Positions 1-6,228 are shown, counted from the stretch's first letter. The stretch is DNA of 8,743 nucleotides from Desulfovibrio sp. (GCA_022837365.1 JALHHV010000054.1:1-8743), one strand, 5' to 3'. The notes: generated by a model not told the origin, from the sequence alone. A program made the numbers and translations.

Positions 1-9
1 GGGGAGCAG

Positions 10-27
10 GCTGCGCGTCAGCGCAGC
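10..27 (-). other. Perfect 7-bp hairpin with the selD stop codon in its loop
   Basis: GCTGCGC (10-16) and GCGCAGC (21-27) are perfect inverted repeats around a 4-base loop. In the selD mRNA the loop is UGAC and contains the terminal UGA. No U-rich run follows in the 9 bases left before the window edge, so a terminator cannot be claimed. It may be only the GC-rich 3' end of the gene. Confidence 0.4.
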
Positions 28-1070
28 ACCAGCCGCACGCCGTCGGGCAGCGGTTCCAGCACTTCTCCCACGGGGTAGGCCGGGTCGCCGGATTCGGCCA
101 GCAGGGCAGTGGCCCGGTCCACCAGTTCCGGCTGCACGGCCAGCACCATGCCGCCCGATGTCTGGGCGTCGAAGGCCACGTCGGACAGCACGGGGCTGAC
201 GCCGGGCTCGGTGCGCACGTGCTTGTGGCAATGTGCGCGGTTGGCGTGGCTGCCTTCGGGCACCAGCCCCATGCCCGCCAGTTCCGCCACGCCGGGCAGC
301 ACGGGCAGGGCGGCGGTGTCCAGGGCCACGGTGACCCCGGAGGCGTTGGCCATCTCCAGGCAGTGCCCGCCAAGGCCGAAGCCGGTCACGTCGGTGGCGG
401 CCTTCAGGCCCAGTTCGCGGATGACCCGGCCCGCACCCTTGTTCAGGCGCGAGGCCCAGCGGAACAGTTCTTCCTCGTACTCTTCCCAACCGGGCCAACT
501 GGCCTTGATCGCCGTGGCCAGGATGCCGGTGCCCAGCGGCTTGGTGAGCAGCAGCCGGTCGCCGGGGCGCAGGCCCGCGTTGGAGGCCACCTTGTCCGGA
601 TCGATGAGCCCGGTGACGGACAGGCCGTACTTGATTTCGTCGTCCTCCACGCTGTGGCCGCCCACCAGCGCCGCGCCCGCCTCGCGCAGGGCGTCGGACC
701 CGCCGCGCAGGATGTCGGCCAGGATGGTTTCCGGCAGCCGCTTTACCGGAAAGCAGACGATGTTCATGGCGCACCACGGCTCGCCGCCCATGGCGTAGAC
801 GTCGGACAGGGCGTTGGCCGCGGCGATGCGCCCGAAGCGGTACGGGTCGTTGACGATGGGCGTGAAGAAGTCCAGCGTCTGCACGATGGCGCGTCCATCG
901 GGCAGGCGCACCACGGCCGCGTCCTCATTGTGGCGCGTGCCCACGATGACCCTGTCCTCGACGGCCGGGTCGCGCGGAAGCCCCGCCAGGATGCGCTCCA
1001 GGTCCCCCGGAGCCACCTTGGCGGCTCAACCGGCGGCCTTGACCGAATCGACCAGCCGAATGCGGCTCAT
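18..1070 (-). CDS. selD: Selenide, water dikinase (selenophosphate synthetase), selenocysteine-containing, 350 aa
   Basis: Makes selenophosphate from selenide and ATP, the selenium donor for selenocysteine and selenouridine. The full frame starts at ATG 1070 and reads M-S-R-I-R-L-V-D-S-V-K-A-A-G, then UGA (1028-1026), then A-A-K-V-A-P. This aligns with the E. coli N-terminal segment G-C-G-C-K-I-S-P, so UGA is at the catalytic Cys17 position and K18 matches Lys20. Other family motifs: NEDAAV (48-53), TLDFF (65-69), SDVYAMGG (89-96), VGGHS (136-140), ATDVTGFGLGGH (225-236), and DAQTSGGM near the C-terminus. The length matches E. coli SelD (about 347). The uninterrupted frame begins only at GTG 1016, lacks the catalytic segment and has no good Shine-Dalgarno. 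The chosen start has AAGGA (1081-1077) six bases upstream and overlaps the LysR stop as ATGA. A hairpin follows the UGA. The final stop is also UGA. Recoding is inferred from alignment plus hairpin. Confidence 0.93.
983..1024 (-). promoter_or_regulatory. Candidate bacterial SECIS hairpin downstream of the selD UGA
   Basis: Counting bases after the UGA, 2-7 pair with 43-38, then comes one A/C mismatch. Bases 9-12 pair with 36-33 (one G-U), there is a bulged G at 32, and 13-17 pair with 31-27. The top can close further as 18-20 with 26-24. The apical loop region starts 18 bases after the UGA and opens with G, which fits the published bacterial SECIS rules (short UGA-to-loop distance, G among the first loop bases). 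The stem lies in the codons for A16 to about G29. Pairing was done by eye; no folding energy was calculated. Confidence 0.72.
1026..1028 (-). other. In-frame UGA read as selenocysteine (codon 15 of selD)
   Basis: The codon is TGA on the minus strand, in frame with ATG 1070 and with the whole downstream SelD frame. It stands where SelD proteins carry the catalytic Cys or Sec, two residues before an A-K pair that matches the conserved catalytic Lys. A true stop here would leave a 14-residue peptide and an otherwise intact SelD without its catalytic residue. Decoding would need SelA, SelB and tRNA-Sec from elsewhere in the genome. Confidence 0.88.
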
Positions 1071-2026
1071 GCCTTGTCCTTGTCGCGGTCCTTGCCGCCG
1101 TTCGCCGCGTCCGCGTCCCTGCCGTTGCGCAGGTGGCGGGTGTGCTCGCCGAGGTAGGCGGCAAAGGCCGCCGCCGCCGGAAACCGGTGCCGCCGGGCAT
1201 GGCGCACCGAGTGGAACTGGCGCGCGGGGCGGCAGTCGTCAAGCTGCAACTCCACCAGTTCGCCCCGGGCGATGCTTTCGGCCACGGCCAGGCGCGAGGT
1301 GGCGCTGACCCCAAGGCCTGCGCGCACGTACTGCACCACGGCCTGGGTGCTGTCCACCACCAGGGCCACGGGCAGCCGCCGCACATCCATGCCCGCCGAG
1401 GCCAGCGCTTCGGCAAAGGTGCGCCGCGTGCCGGACCCGGCCTCGCGCATGATCCACGGCCACTGGGCCAATTCCTCGACCTGCACCTGCCGCCTGCCGC
1501 CCGCCAGTTCCGGCGTGGCCACCACCACCAGCTCGTCGTCCACCAACGGCTCGAACACCAGGTCGGGGTGCGGCTCCACCGCGCCCACCAGGCCCAGCAT
1601 CAGTTCGCCGTCGCTGACGCGCTGCACGATGTCCGCCGTGTCGCCCACGCGCAGGTGCACGCGCACGGCAGGGTAGGTGCGCACGAACCCGGCGATGATC
1701 TCGGGCAGGACATGATGCGCGGGTATGGTGCTGCCGCCCACCACCAGGTCGCCGCTGACCTCGTCGCGCAGCTGGCCGATTTCGGCCTCTGCGGCGGCAA
1801 GGCTGGCGAACGCCTCGGACGCGCGCCGGTAGAGCACCTCTCCGGCGGGCGTGGGCAGCACCTGCCGACCCATGCGGTCCAGCAGGCGGACGCCCAGTTC
1901 CTTTTCCAGTGCAAGGACGTGCGCGCTGATGGTGGGCTGGGAGAGGAACAGGTCCGCCCCGGCCCGCGAAAAACTGCGCAGTTCGTAGACCTTGCAGAAC
2001 GCTTCGAGTCTTCTGAAATCCAGCAT
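1067..2026 (-). CDS. LysR-type transcriptional regulator, probably linked to selenium metabolism, 319 aa
   Basis: DNA-binding regulator with the standard LysR layout: N-terminal winged helix-turn-helix (helices about 18-37, S-F-S-R-A-G-A-D-L-F-L-S-Q-P-T-I-S-A-H), a linker helix, then a periplasmic-binding-protein-like effector domain from about residue 92. R-E-A-G-S-G-T-R-R (194-202) resembles the effector-pocket segment of CysL/CysB-like members that sense small anions. The last 20 residues form a charged tail (K-D-R-D-K-D-K-A) absent from most relatives. The start at 2026 is chosen because M-L-D-F-R-R-L-E-A-F is the canonical LysR N-terminus. The frame stays open upstream to 2389, but that would run antisense through a tRNA. 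No Shine-Dalgarno precedes ATG 2026. Its stop overlaps the selD start, so the genes are likely co-expressed. Known relatives beside selenium genes are annotated as selenium-metabolism-associated LysR regulators; membership here rests on context and general resemblance. Confidence 0.88.
   Translation of the reverse strand: MLDFRRLEAFCKVYELRSFSRAGADLFLSQPTISAHVLALEKELGVRLLDRMGRQVLPTPAGEVLYRRASEAFASLAAAEAEIGQLRDEVSGDLVVGGSTIPAHHVLPEIIAGFVRTYPAVRVHLRVGDTADIVQRVSDGELMLGLVGAVEPHPDLVFEPLVDDELVVVATPELAGGRRQVQVEELAQWPWIMREAGSGTRRTFAEALASAGMDVRRLPVALVVDSTQAVVQYVRAGLGVSATSRLAVAESIARGELVELQLDDCRPARQFHSVRHARRHRFPAAAAFAAYLGEHTRHLRNGRDADAANGGKDRDKDKA
1077..1081 (-). promoter_or_regulatory. Ribosome binding site that sets the selD start
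   Basis: AAGGA on the minus strand lies six bases before ATG 1070, within the last codons of the LysR gene. It supports the upstream start that brings the UGA codon into the reading frame, against the GTG at 1016. Confidence 0.65.
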
Positions 2027-2034
2027 GTCGATTG

Positions 2035-2061
2035 TGTATATTGATGGAAATGATACGTCAA
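2035..2061 (-). promoter_or_regulatory. Candidate promoter of the LysR-selD unit
   Basis: This is an AT-richer island in a GC-rich region. TTGACG (2061-2056) could be a -35, with TATACA (2040-2035, 15-base spacer) or the overlapping TACACA (2038-2033, 17-base spacer) as -10. Either would put the transcript start at or within a few bases of ATG 2026. TATCAT (2055-2050) is a better -10 on its own (five of six consensus bases) and would leave a leader of roughly 17 bases, but no good -35 lies upstream of it. Confidence 0.4.
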
Positions 2062-2091
2062 GAAAGCTGGCGGGTTGGAGGCCAGCTTTCT
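2061..2091. repeat. Perfect 11-bp inverted repeat, 9-bp spacer, beside the LysR promoter
   Basis: AGAAAGCTGGC (2061-2071) and GCCAGCTTTCT (2081-2091) are exact reverse complements around GGGTTGGAG. The repeat abuts the candidate -35 of the LysR gene. It may be an operator for the regulator (LysR proteins bind interrupted dyads and often control their own gene) or a weak two-way hairpin terminator. The tails are only TTTCTT on the minus strand and TTTCTC on the plus strand, with most of those T bases inside the stem. The repeat itself is certain; its role is not. Confidence 0.6.
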
Positions 2092-2119
2092 CATGCGCGC
2101 GTACCGCCATGACGCGGGC

Positions 2120-2148
2120 TTGCGCTCCGCTGTCACAAATGGTAAAGG
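2120..2148 (+). promoter_or_regulatory. Weak candidate promoter for the tRNA-Leu / tig transcript
   Basis: TTGCGC (2120-2125), a 17-base spacer, then TAAAGG (2143-2148). The match to the housekeeping consensus is partial. It is the best plus-strand candidate I see between the LysR gene and the tRNA. It would give a leader of roughly 100 bases before the mature tRNA. Confidence 0.3.
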
Positions 2149-2187
2149 AGCGGGCTTTCCGAAGCGTCGCCGAACCGTCTCCGGAGC

Positions 2188-2236
2188 GCCCCGAGCCTTG
2201 CGGCGCCTGCCGCACGGGGCACCGCCGGGCTGGCGG
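2188..2236 (+). other. Two stem-loops in the tRNA-Leu 5' leader
   Basis: The first is nested: GCCCCG (2188-2193) pairs with CGGGGC (2215-2220), enclosing GCGGC (2200-2204) with GCCGC (2209-2213). The second is CCGCC (2222-2226) with GGCGG (2232-2236) and loop GGGCT. They sit between the candidate promoter and the tRNA. There is no T-run, so they are not terminators. They could shape 5' processing of the precursor or simply reflect high G+C. Confidence 0.35.
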
Positions 2237-2258
2237 CACGGGAACGCGCCGTCGCACT

Positions 2259-2343
2259 GCCGGGGTGGCGGAACTGGTATACGCGCTGGTCTTAGAAGCC
2301 AGTGGTTCACACCATGCGGGTTCAATCCCCGCCCCCGGCACCA
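2259..2343 (+). tRNA. tRNA-Leu, anticodon UAG, CCA encoded
   Basis: An 85-base class II tRNA. The acceptor stem is GCCGGGG (2259-2265) with CCCCGGC (2333-2339), followed by discriminator A and CCA (2341-2343). The anticodon stem CTGGT/GCCAG closes a seven-base loop C-T-T-A-G-A-A, giving anticodon TAG (2293-2295), which reads CUN leucine codons. The long variable arm (TGG-TTCACA-CCA) is typical of leucine tRNAs. The T arm is GCGGG-TTCAATC-CCCGC. It lies 75 bp before tig on the same strand. Confidence 0.96.
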
Positions 2344-2350
2344 GCGCACC

Positions 2351-2382
2351 GCGCCCCGCCAGCCATGGCGCGGCAGGGGCGC
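2351..2382 (+). other. Hairpin between tRNA-Leu and tig
   Basis: GCGCCCCGCC (2351-2360) pairs with GGC (2372-2374), a bulged A, then GGGGCGC (2376-2382). The 11-base loop contains GCCATGGC. No T-run follows (the next bases are CGGGCACG), so it is a poor intrinsic terminator. A processing or stability element between tRNA and mRNA is possible. Confidence 0.4.
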
Positions 2383-2418
2383 CGGGCACGAACAGACTTT
2401 CACAAGGAGCGTTGCACC

Positions 2419-3717
2419 ATGGAATATACCGTCGAAGATCTTTCCCCGGTCAAGAAAAAGGTCAACATCACGGTGCCGGTCGAAGAGGTGGAGGCCGCCC
2501 TGTCCGCCGCCATCGCCATGTACCGCACCAACATGACCCTTGACGGGTTCCGCAAGGGCAAGGTGCCCGCGAACCTGGTCGAAAGCCGCTTCCGCAAGGA
2601 AATCTACAACGAGGCCACCCAGGACCTCGTCAACGTGCATATCAACGAAGTGATGACCGCGCTGGACGCCAACCCCATCTCGCGCATCGACTTCGACGGC
2701 GGGCAGCTGGAGCGCGGCACCCCCTTCGAGTACAGCATTTCCTTTGAAGTGCTGCCCGAATTCGACCTGCCCGACTACGACGGCTTTGCCGTGGAGCAGG
2801 AAAAGGCCGTGGTGGACGAGAAGGAAGTGGACGAGGTCATCACCCGCATCCGCACCAACATGGCCGAACTGGTTCCCGTGGCCGAATCGCGCCCCGGCCG
2901 TGACGGCGACGTGGTGGTGCTGGACTTCGCCGCGTTCGAGAACGGCGAGCCGGTGGAAGGCATCAGCGCCGAGAACTTCCAGATGAACCTTGGCGACCGC
3001 CAGGCCCTGGAAGACTTCGAAAACCTGGTGAAGACCCTGGCCCCCGGCGAAGAGGGCGAAGGCCCCCTGAACTTCCCGGCCGACTTCATCAACCCCGATT
3101 TCGCGGGCAAGAGCCTGACCGTGAAGGTCAAGGTGCACGCCGTGAAGGAACGCCGCCTGCCCGAGGCCAACGACGACCTGGCCCAGAAGGCCGGGGGCTT
3201 CGAGTCCATGGACAAGATGCGCGAGGCGGTCACCTCTTCCTACATGCAGAGCCGCACCCAGCTTGTGAAGGCCACCGCCCAGAAGACCATGCTGGACAAG
3301 CTGCTGAAGATGGTGGACTTCCCCCTGCCCGAATCCATGGTGGACATGTACGTGGGCCATCTGCTGGACGACATGCGCGGCAAGCTGGAACGCCAGGGCA
3401 AGAGCATGGAATCCTTGGGCAAGAAGCCCGAGGAATTGCGCGCCGAAGTGCGCCCCGAAGCCGAACAGGTGACCCGCACCCAGATCTTCCTGCTGCGCGC
3501 CGCCCGCAAGGAAGGCGTGGAAGTGACCGAGCAGGAGATCGACACCCAGATCCAGCAGATCGCCATGCGCTCCGGTCAGGACTACAACGCCCTGAAGGAC
3601 TACTACATCAAGAACAACCAGATCTTCTCGCTGCGCGACCGCATGCTGGCCGACAAGGCCATGGACGCCATCTACGAGAAGGCCACGGTGACCGAAGTGG
3701 AGCCCGCCGCGAAATAG
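2419..3717 (+). CDS. tig: Trigger factor, ribosome-associated chaperone and prolyl isomerase, 432 aa
   Basis: Binds the ribosome exit tunnel at protein L23 and shelters nascent chains; cytosolic and ATP-independent. The ribosome-binding signature G-F-R-K-G-K-V-P is at residues 43-50, in the N-terminal domain (about 1-115). A FKBP-type prolyl isomerase domain follows (about 155-245, G-R-D-G-D-V-V-V-L-D-F through K-V-K-V-H-A-V-K). The helical C-terminal domain (about 250-432) forms the chaperone cradle. Length is normal for the family. The start at 2419 is set by M-E-Y-T-V-E-D-L and by AAGGAG (2404-2409) nine bases upstream. An in-frame extension back to 2302 would begin inside the tRNA and is rejected. 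No separate promoter is evident between tRNA and gene. A strong terminator follows 63 bp after the stop, so tig is probably not co-transcribed with clpP, though it shares the proteostasis theme. Confidence 0.97.
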   Translation: MEYTVEDLSPVKKKVNITVPVEEVEAALSAAIAMYRTNMTLDGFRKGKVPANLVESRFRKEIYNEATQDLVNVHINEVMTALDANPISRIDFDGGQLERGTPFEYSISFEVLPEFDLPDYDGFAVEQEKAVVDEKEVDEVITRIRTNMAELVPVAESRPGRDGDVVVLDFAAFENGEPVEGISAENFQMNLGDRQALEDFENLVKTLAPGEEGEGPLNFPADFINPDFAGKSLTVKVKVHAVKERRLPEANDDLAQKAGGFESMDKMREAVTSSYMQSRTQLVKATAQKTMLDKLLKMVDFPLPESMVDMYVGHLLDDMRGKLERQGKSMESLGKKPEELRAEVRPEAEQVTRTQIFLLRAARKEGVEVTEQEIDTQIQQIAMRSGQDYNALKDYYIKNNQIFSLRDRMLADKAMDAIYEKATVTEVEPAAK

Positions 3718-3747
3718 GGCCGCTTCGCCCGCGCGACCTGCGCACTC

Positions 3748-3766
3748 GAACCGGCCCGCCCGGTTC
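3748..3766 (+). repeat. Perfect 7-bp inverted repeat after tig
   Basis: GAACCGG (3748-3754) and CCGGTTC (3760-3766) flank CCCGC. It forms a small hairpin 30 bp after the tig stop and 14 bp before the main terminator. No T-run follows it, so it is more likely an mRNA 3'-end stabilising structure or chance than a second terminator. Confidence 0.4.
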
Positions 3767-3780
3767 CTGGATGCATGTTC

Positions 3781-3821
3781 GGGGCAGGGGGGTGCACCCG
3801 CACCTTCCTGCCCCTTGTTTT
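3781..3821 (+). terminator. Intrinsic terminator of tig
   Basis: GGGGCAGG (3781-3788) pairs with CCTGCCCC (3807-3814). Two possible G-U pairs (3789-3790 with 3805-3806) lead to GGTGC (3791-3795) with GCACC (3800-3804) and loop ACCC, about 15 pairs in all. The tail TTGTTTT (3815-3821) follows immediately. This is the clearest factor-independent terminator in the window. Confidence 0.88.
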
Positions 3822-3953
3822 CGCCGGGGATTCGTAAAGGAACGCCGTTTCCGGCCGACAAGACGGATGGACGGCTCGCCGCGCCAGGCGTTCCGGCTTG
3901 CGGCGGGAGCGGGGCTCCCCCGCCGCGCGGGCAGCCGGAGGGCCACGCGTGCC

Positions 3954-3983
3954 TTGTGGTGCGGGGCGGTCTTCTGCTATCCT
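3954..3983 (+). promoter_or_regulatory. Candidate clpPX promoter with extended -10
   Basis: TTGTGG (3954-3959) is followed after 18 bases by TATCCT (3978-3983), preceded by TG at 3975-3976, which gives an extended -10 pattern. The transcript would carry a leader of roughly 220 bases before clpP. It is the best housekeeping-type candidate in the region, seen by eye. Confidence 0.35.
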
Positions 3984-4018
3984 CGGGGCAACGAGTCAGT
4001 TCCGCACCGGCCCCGTGA

Positions 4019-4039
4019 CCGCGCATTCCGCATGCGCGG
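4019..4039 (+). repeat. Perfect 8-bp inverted repeat in the clpP leader
   Basis: CCGCGCAT (4019-4026) and ATGCGCGG (4032-4039) flank TCCGC. It lies about 36 bases after the candidate -10, so it would be transcribed as a stable hairpin in the clpP 5' leader. It could also be a repressor site. No T-run follows. Confidence 0.45.
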
Positions 4040-4213
4040 GGTGCGGGCGCTCACCCGGCAGACGGCCTTCATGGCCGGGGCCGGACACGTCCCCTTCACC
4101 GGCCGGATCATGCCGGCGCCACGTGCGCCGTCGCCCTGATCATGCAGGATCACACAGGACCGCACGCGGATTCCACACGGGCCGCACACGCCCGACACAC
4201 GCAGGAGAGGCAC

Positions 4214-4819
<606 letters not shown>

Positions 4820-4826
4820 GTACATC

Positions 4827-6080
4827 ATGGCCAATACCAAGGGCGGCTCGGATCGCGAGCTGCGTTGTTCCTTCTGCGGCAAGGGGCAGGACGCCGTGCA
4901 GCGCCTCATTGCCGGGCCCGGCGTCTACATCTGCGACGAATGCGTCTCGCTGTGCAACGAGATCATCGCGCAGGAGCACATCACCGAGACGGTGGAGGAG
5001 GGCAAGCTGCTCACCCCCGCCGAGATCAAGGCCAAGCTCGACGAATACGTGATCGGCCAGCACCAGGCCAAGAAGATCCTGTCCGTGGCGGTGCACAACC
5101 ACTACAAGCGGGTCTTCTTCGCCGGCGCGCTGGGCGGCGAGGTGGAACTGGAGAAGAGCAACATCCTGCTCATCGGGCCTTCCGGCAGCGGCAAGACCCT
5201 GCTGGCCAAGACCCTGGCCCGCGTGCTCAAGGTGCCCTTCGCCATCGCCGACGCCACCACCCTGACCGAGGCGGGCTACGTGGGCGAGGATGTGGAGAAC
5301 ATCCTGGTCCAGCTGCTCCAGAACGCCGACTACGACATCGAGGCCGCCTCCAAGGGCATCATCTACATCGACGAGATCGACAAGATATCCCGCAAGGGCG
5401 ACGGCCCCTCCATCACCCGCGACGTGTCGGGCGAAGGGGTGCAGCAGGCCCTGCTGAAGATCATCGAAGGCACCGAGGCCAACATCCCGCCCAAGGGCGG
5501 GCGCAAGCACCCGCAGCAGGAATTCATCAGGATGGACACCTCGAACATCCTGTTCATCCTCGGCGGGGCGTTCATCGGGCTGGACAAGCTCATCGAGCAG
5601 CGCATCGGCGGCGGGGCCATGGGCTTCGGCGCCAAGGTGGCCAGCCGCAAGGACGTCCCCTTCGGCGAACTGCTGGGCCAGGTGCACCCCAACGACCTCG
5701 TGAGGTTCGGCCTGATCCCCGAATTCGTGGGCCGCATCCCCGTGGTCACCCACGTAGAGGAATTGAGCGAGGAAGACCTGGTGCGCATCCTCACCGAGCC
5801 CAAGAACGCGCTGGTGCGCCAGTACCAGAAGCTGTTCGAACTGGACAAGGTGAACCTGCGCTTCACCGCCAACGCGCTGAAGAGCATCGCCACACAGGCC
5901 ATCGAGCGCAAGACCGGCGCGCGCGGCCTGCGCAACGTCATGGAATCGGTGATGCTGGACATCATGTACAACCTGCCCTCGCAGCAGGACATCAAGGAGT
6001 GCGTCATCAACCGCGCCGTGGTGGAGAAAAGCCGCGAGCCGGTGATGATCTACCACACCGAGGCGAAGACCGGCTCCTAG
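4827..6080 (+). CDS. clpX: ATP-dependent Clp protease ATP-binding subunit ClpX, 417 aa
   Basis: AAA+ unfoldase that selects substrates and threads them into ClpP. The N-terminal C4 zinc finger has C14, C17, C36 and C39. Walker A is G-P-S-G-S-G-K-T (117-124) and Walker B I-I-Y-I-D-E-I-D (178-185). The pore loop is G-Y-V-G (150-153), and the R-K-H substrate loop is at 226-228. The arginine finger is in G-L-I-P-E-F-V-G-R (R303), and sensor 2 lies in T-G-A-R-G-L-R (363-369). The ClpP-docking loop reads M-G-F (266-268) where E. coli has I-G-F. Length is normal. The start is set by M-A-N-T-K-G-G and by AAGTAGG, which overlaps the clpP stop six bases before the ATG. A frame extension back to 4704 lies inside clpP and is rejected. 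Translation is probably coupled to clpP. Confidence 0.97.
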   Translation: MANTKGGSDRELRCSFCGKGQDAVQRLIAGPGVYICDECVSLCNEIIAQEHITETVEEGKLLTPAEIKAKLDEYVIGQHQAKKILSVAVHNHYKRVFFAGALGGEVELEKSNILLIGPSGSGKTLLAKTLARVLKVPFAIADATTLTEAGYVGEDVENILVQLLQNADYDIEAASKGIIYIDEIDKISRKGDGPSITRDVSGEGVQQALLKIIEGTEANIPPKGGRKHPQQEFIRMDTSNILFILGGAFIGLDKLIEQRIGGGAMGFGAKVASRKDVPFGELLGQVHPNDLVRFGLIPEFVGRIPVVTHVEELSEEDLVRILTEPKNALVRQYQKLFELDKVNLRFTANALKSIATQAIERKTGARGLRNVMESVMLDIMYNLPSQQDIKECVINRAVVEKSREPVMIYHTEAKTGS

Positions 6081-6088
6081 CCACTGCA

Positions 6089-6116
6089 ACGGCGCGGTCC
6101 GCAAGGGCCGCGCCGT
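6089..6116 (+). terminator. GNRA-capped hairpin after clpX, probable weak terminator
   Basis: Twelve consecutive pairs (6089-6100 with 6105-6116, one G-U) are closed by a GCAA tetraloop, 8 bp after the clpX stop. The following bases are ATGGTTTCG, a poor U-tract, so termination may be partial or the structure may protect the mRNA 3' end. A second short hairpin, GGCCCC-TCC-GGGGCC (6147-6161), follows. Confidence 0.6.
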
Positions 6117-6228
6117 ATGGTTTCGTCCCGCGCGCCGTGCGGGCGCGGCCCCTCCGGGGCCCCCGCCGGCCTTCCCGCAAGCGCCCGCATGCGTTCCCCG
6201 TACCCCACGGGGTGGCCCATGCCCGGCG

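Larger units (their letters stand above)
3822..4213 (+). promoter_or_regulatory. Long clpP upstream region
   Basis: These 392 bases lie between the tig terminator and clpP. I see no convincing coding sequence: short open frames are present but lack a Shine-Dalgarno or recognisable protein. The region holds one plausible promoter (3954-3983), a perfect 8-bp inverted repeat (4019-4039), smaller GC-rich repeats such as TGATC/GATCA (4137-4152), and a CA-rich stretch just before the clpP ribosome binding site. I saw no CIRCE-like heat-shock operator. Confidence 0.5.

Noticed and set aside
18..1016. selD starting at GTG 1016
   Set aside because: It lacks the catalytic loop and Lys and has no good ribosome binding site, while the upstream frame through UGA restores the full family N-terminus.
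1133..2044. Plus-strand open frame of about 300 codons opposite the LysR gene
   Set aside because: Antisense shadow with a basic, His/Gly/Arg-rich translation; the opposite strand encodes a well-formed LysR protein.
2351..2382. Intrinsic terminator between tRNA-Leu and tig
   Set aside because: The stem is real but is followed by CGGGCACG with no U-tract, so termination is not supported.
2027..2389. N-terminal extension of the LysR frame to 2389
   Set aside because: It would run antisense through tRNA-Leu and its leader and add 121 residues unlike any LysR N-terminus; M-L-D-F-R-R-L at 2026 is the canonical start.
1600..4026. About 800-codon minus-strand open frame across tig, the tRNA and part of the LysR gene
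   Set aside because: It runs antisense through tig and the tRNA, out of frame with LysR, with compositionally biased sequence and no domain.
3771..4139. Small open frames in the tig-clpP spacer
   Set aside because: They overlap the tig terminator, have no Shine-Dalgarno and give Arg/Pro/Ala-rich translations typical of random GC-rich sequence.
4142..4213. Upstream ATG 4142 as the clpP start, giving a 24-residue propeptide
   Set aside because: It has no ribosome binding site, unlike ATG 4214, and its His/Arg-rich sequence does not resemble a ClpP propeptide.
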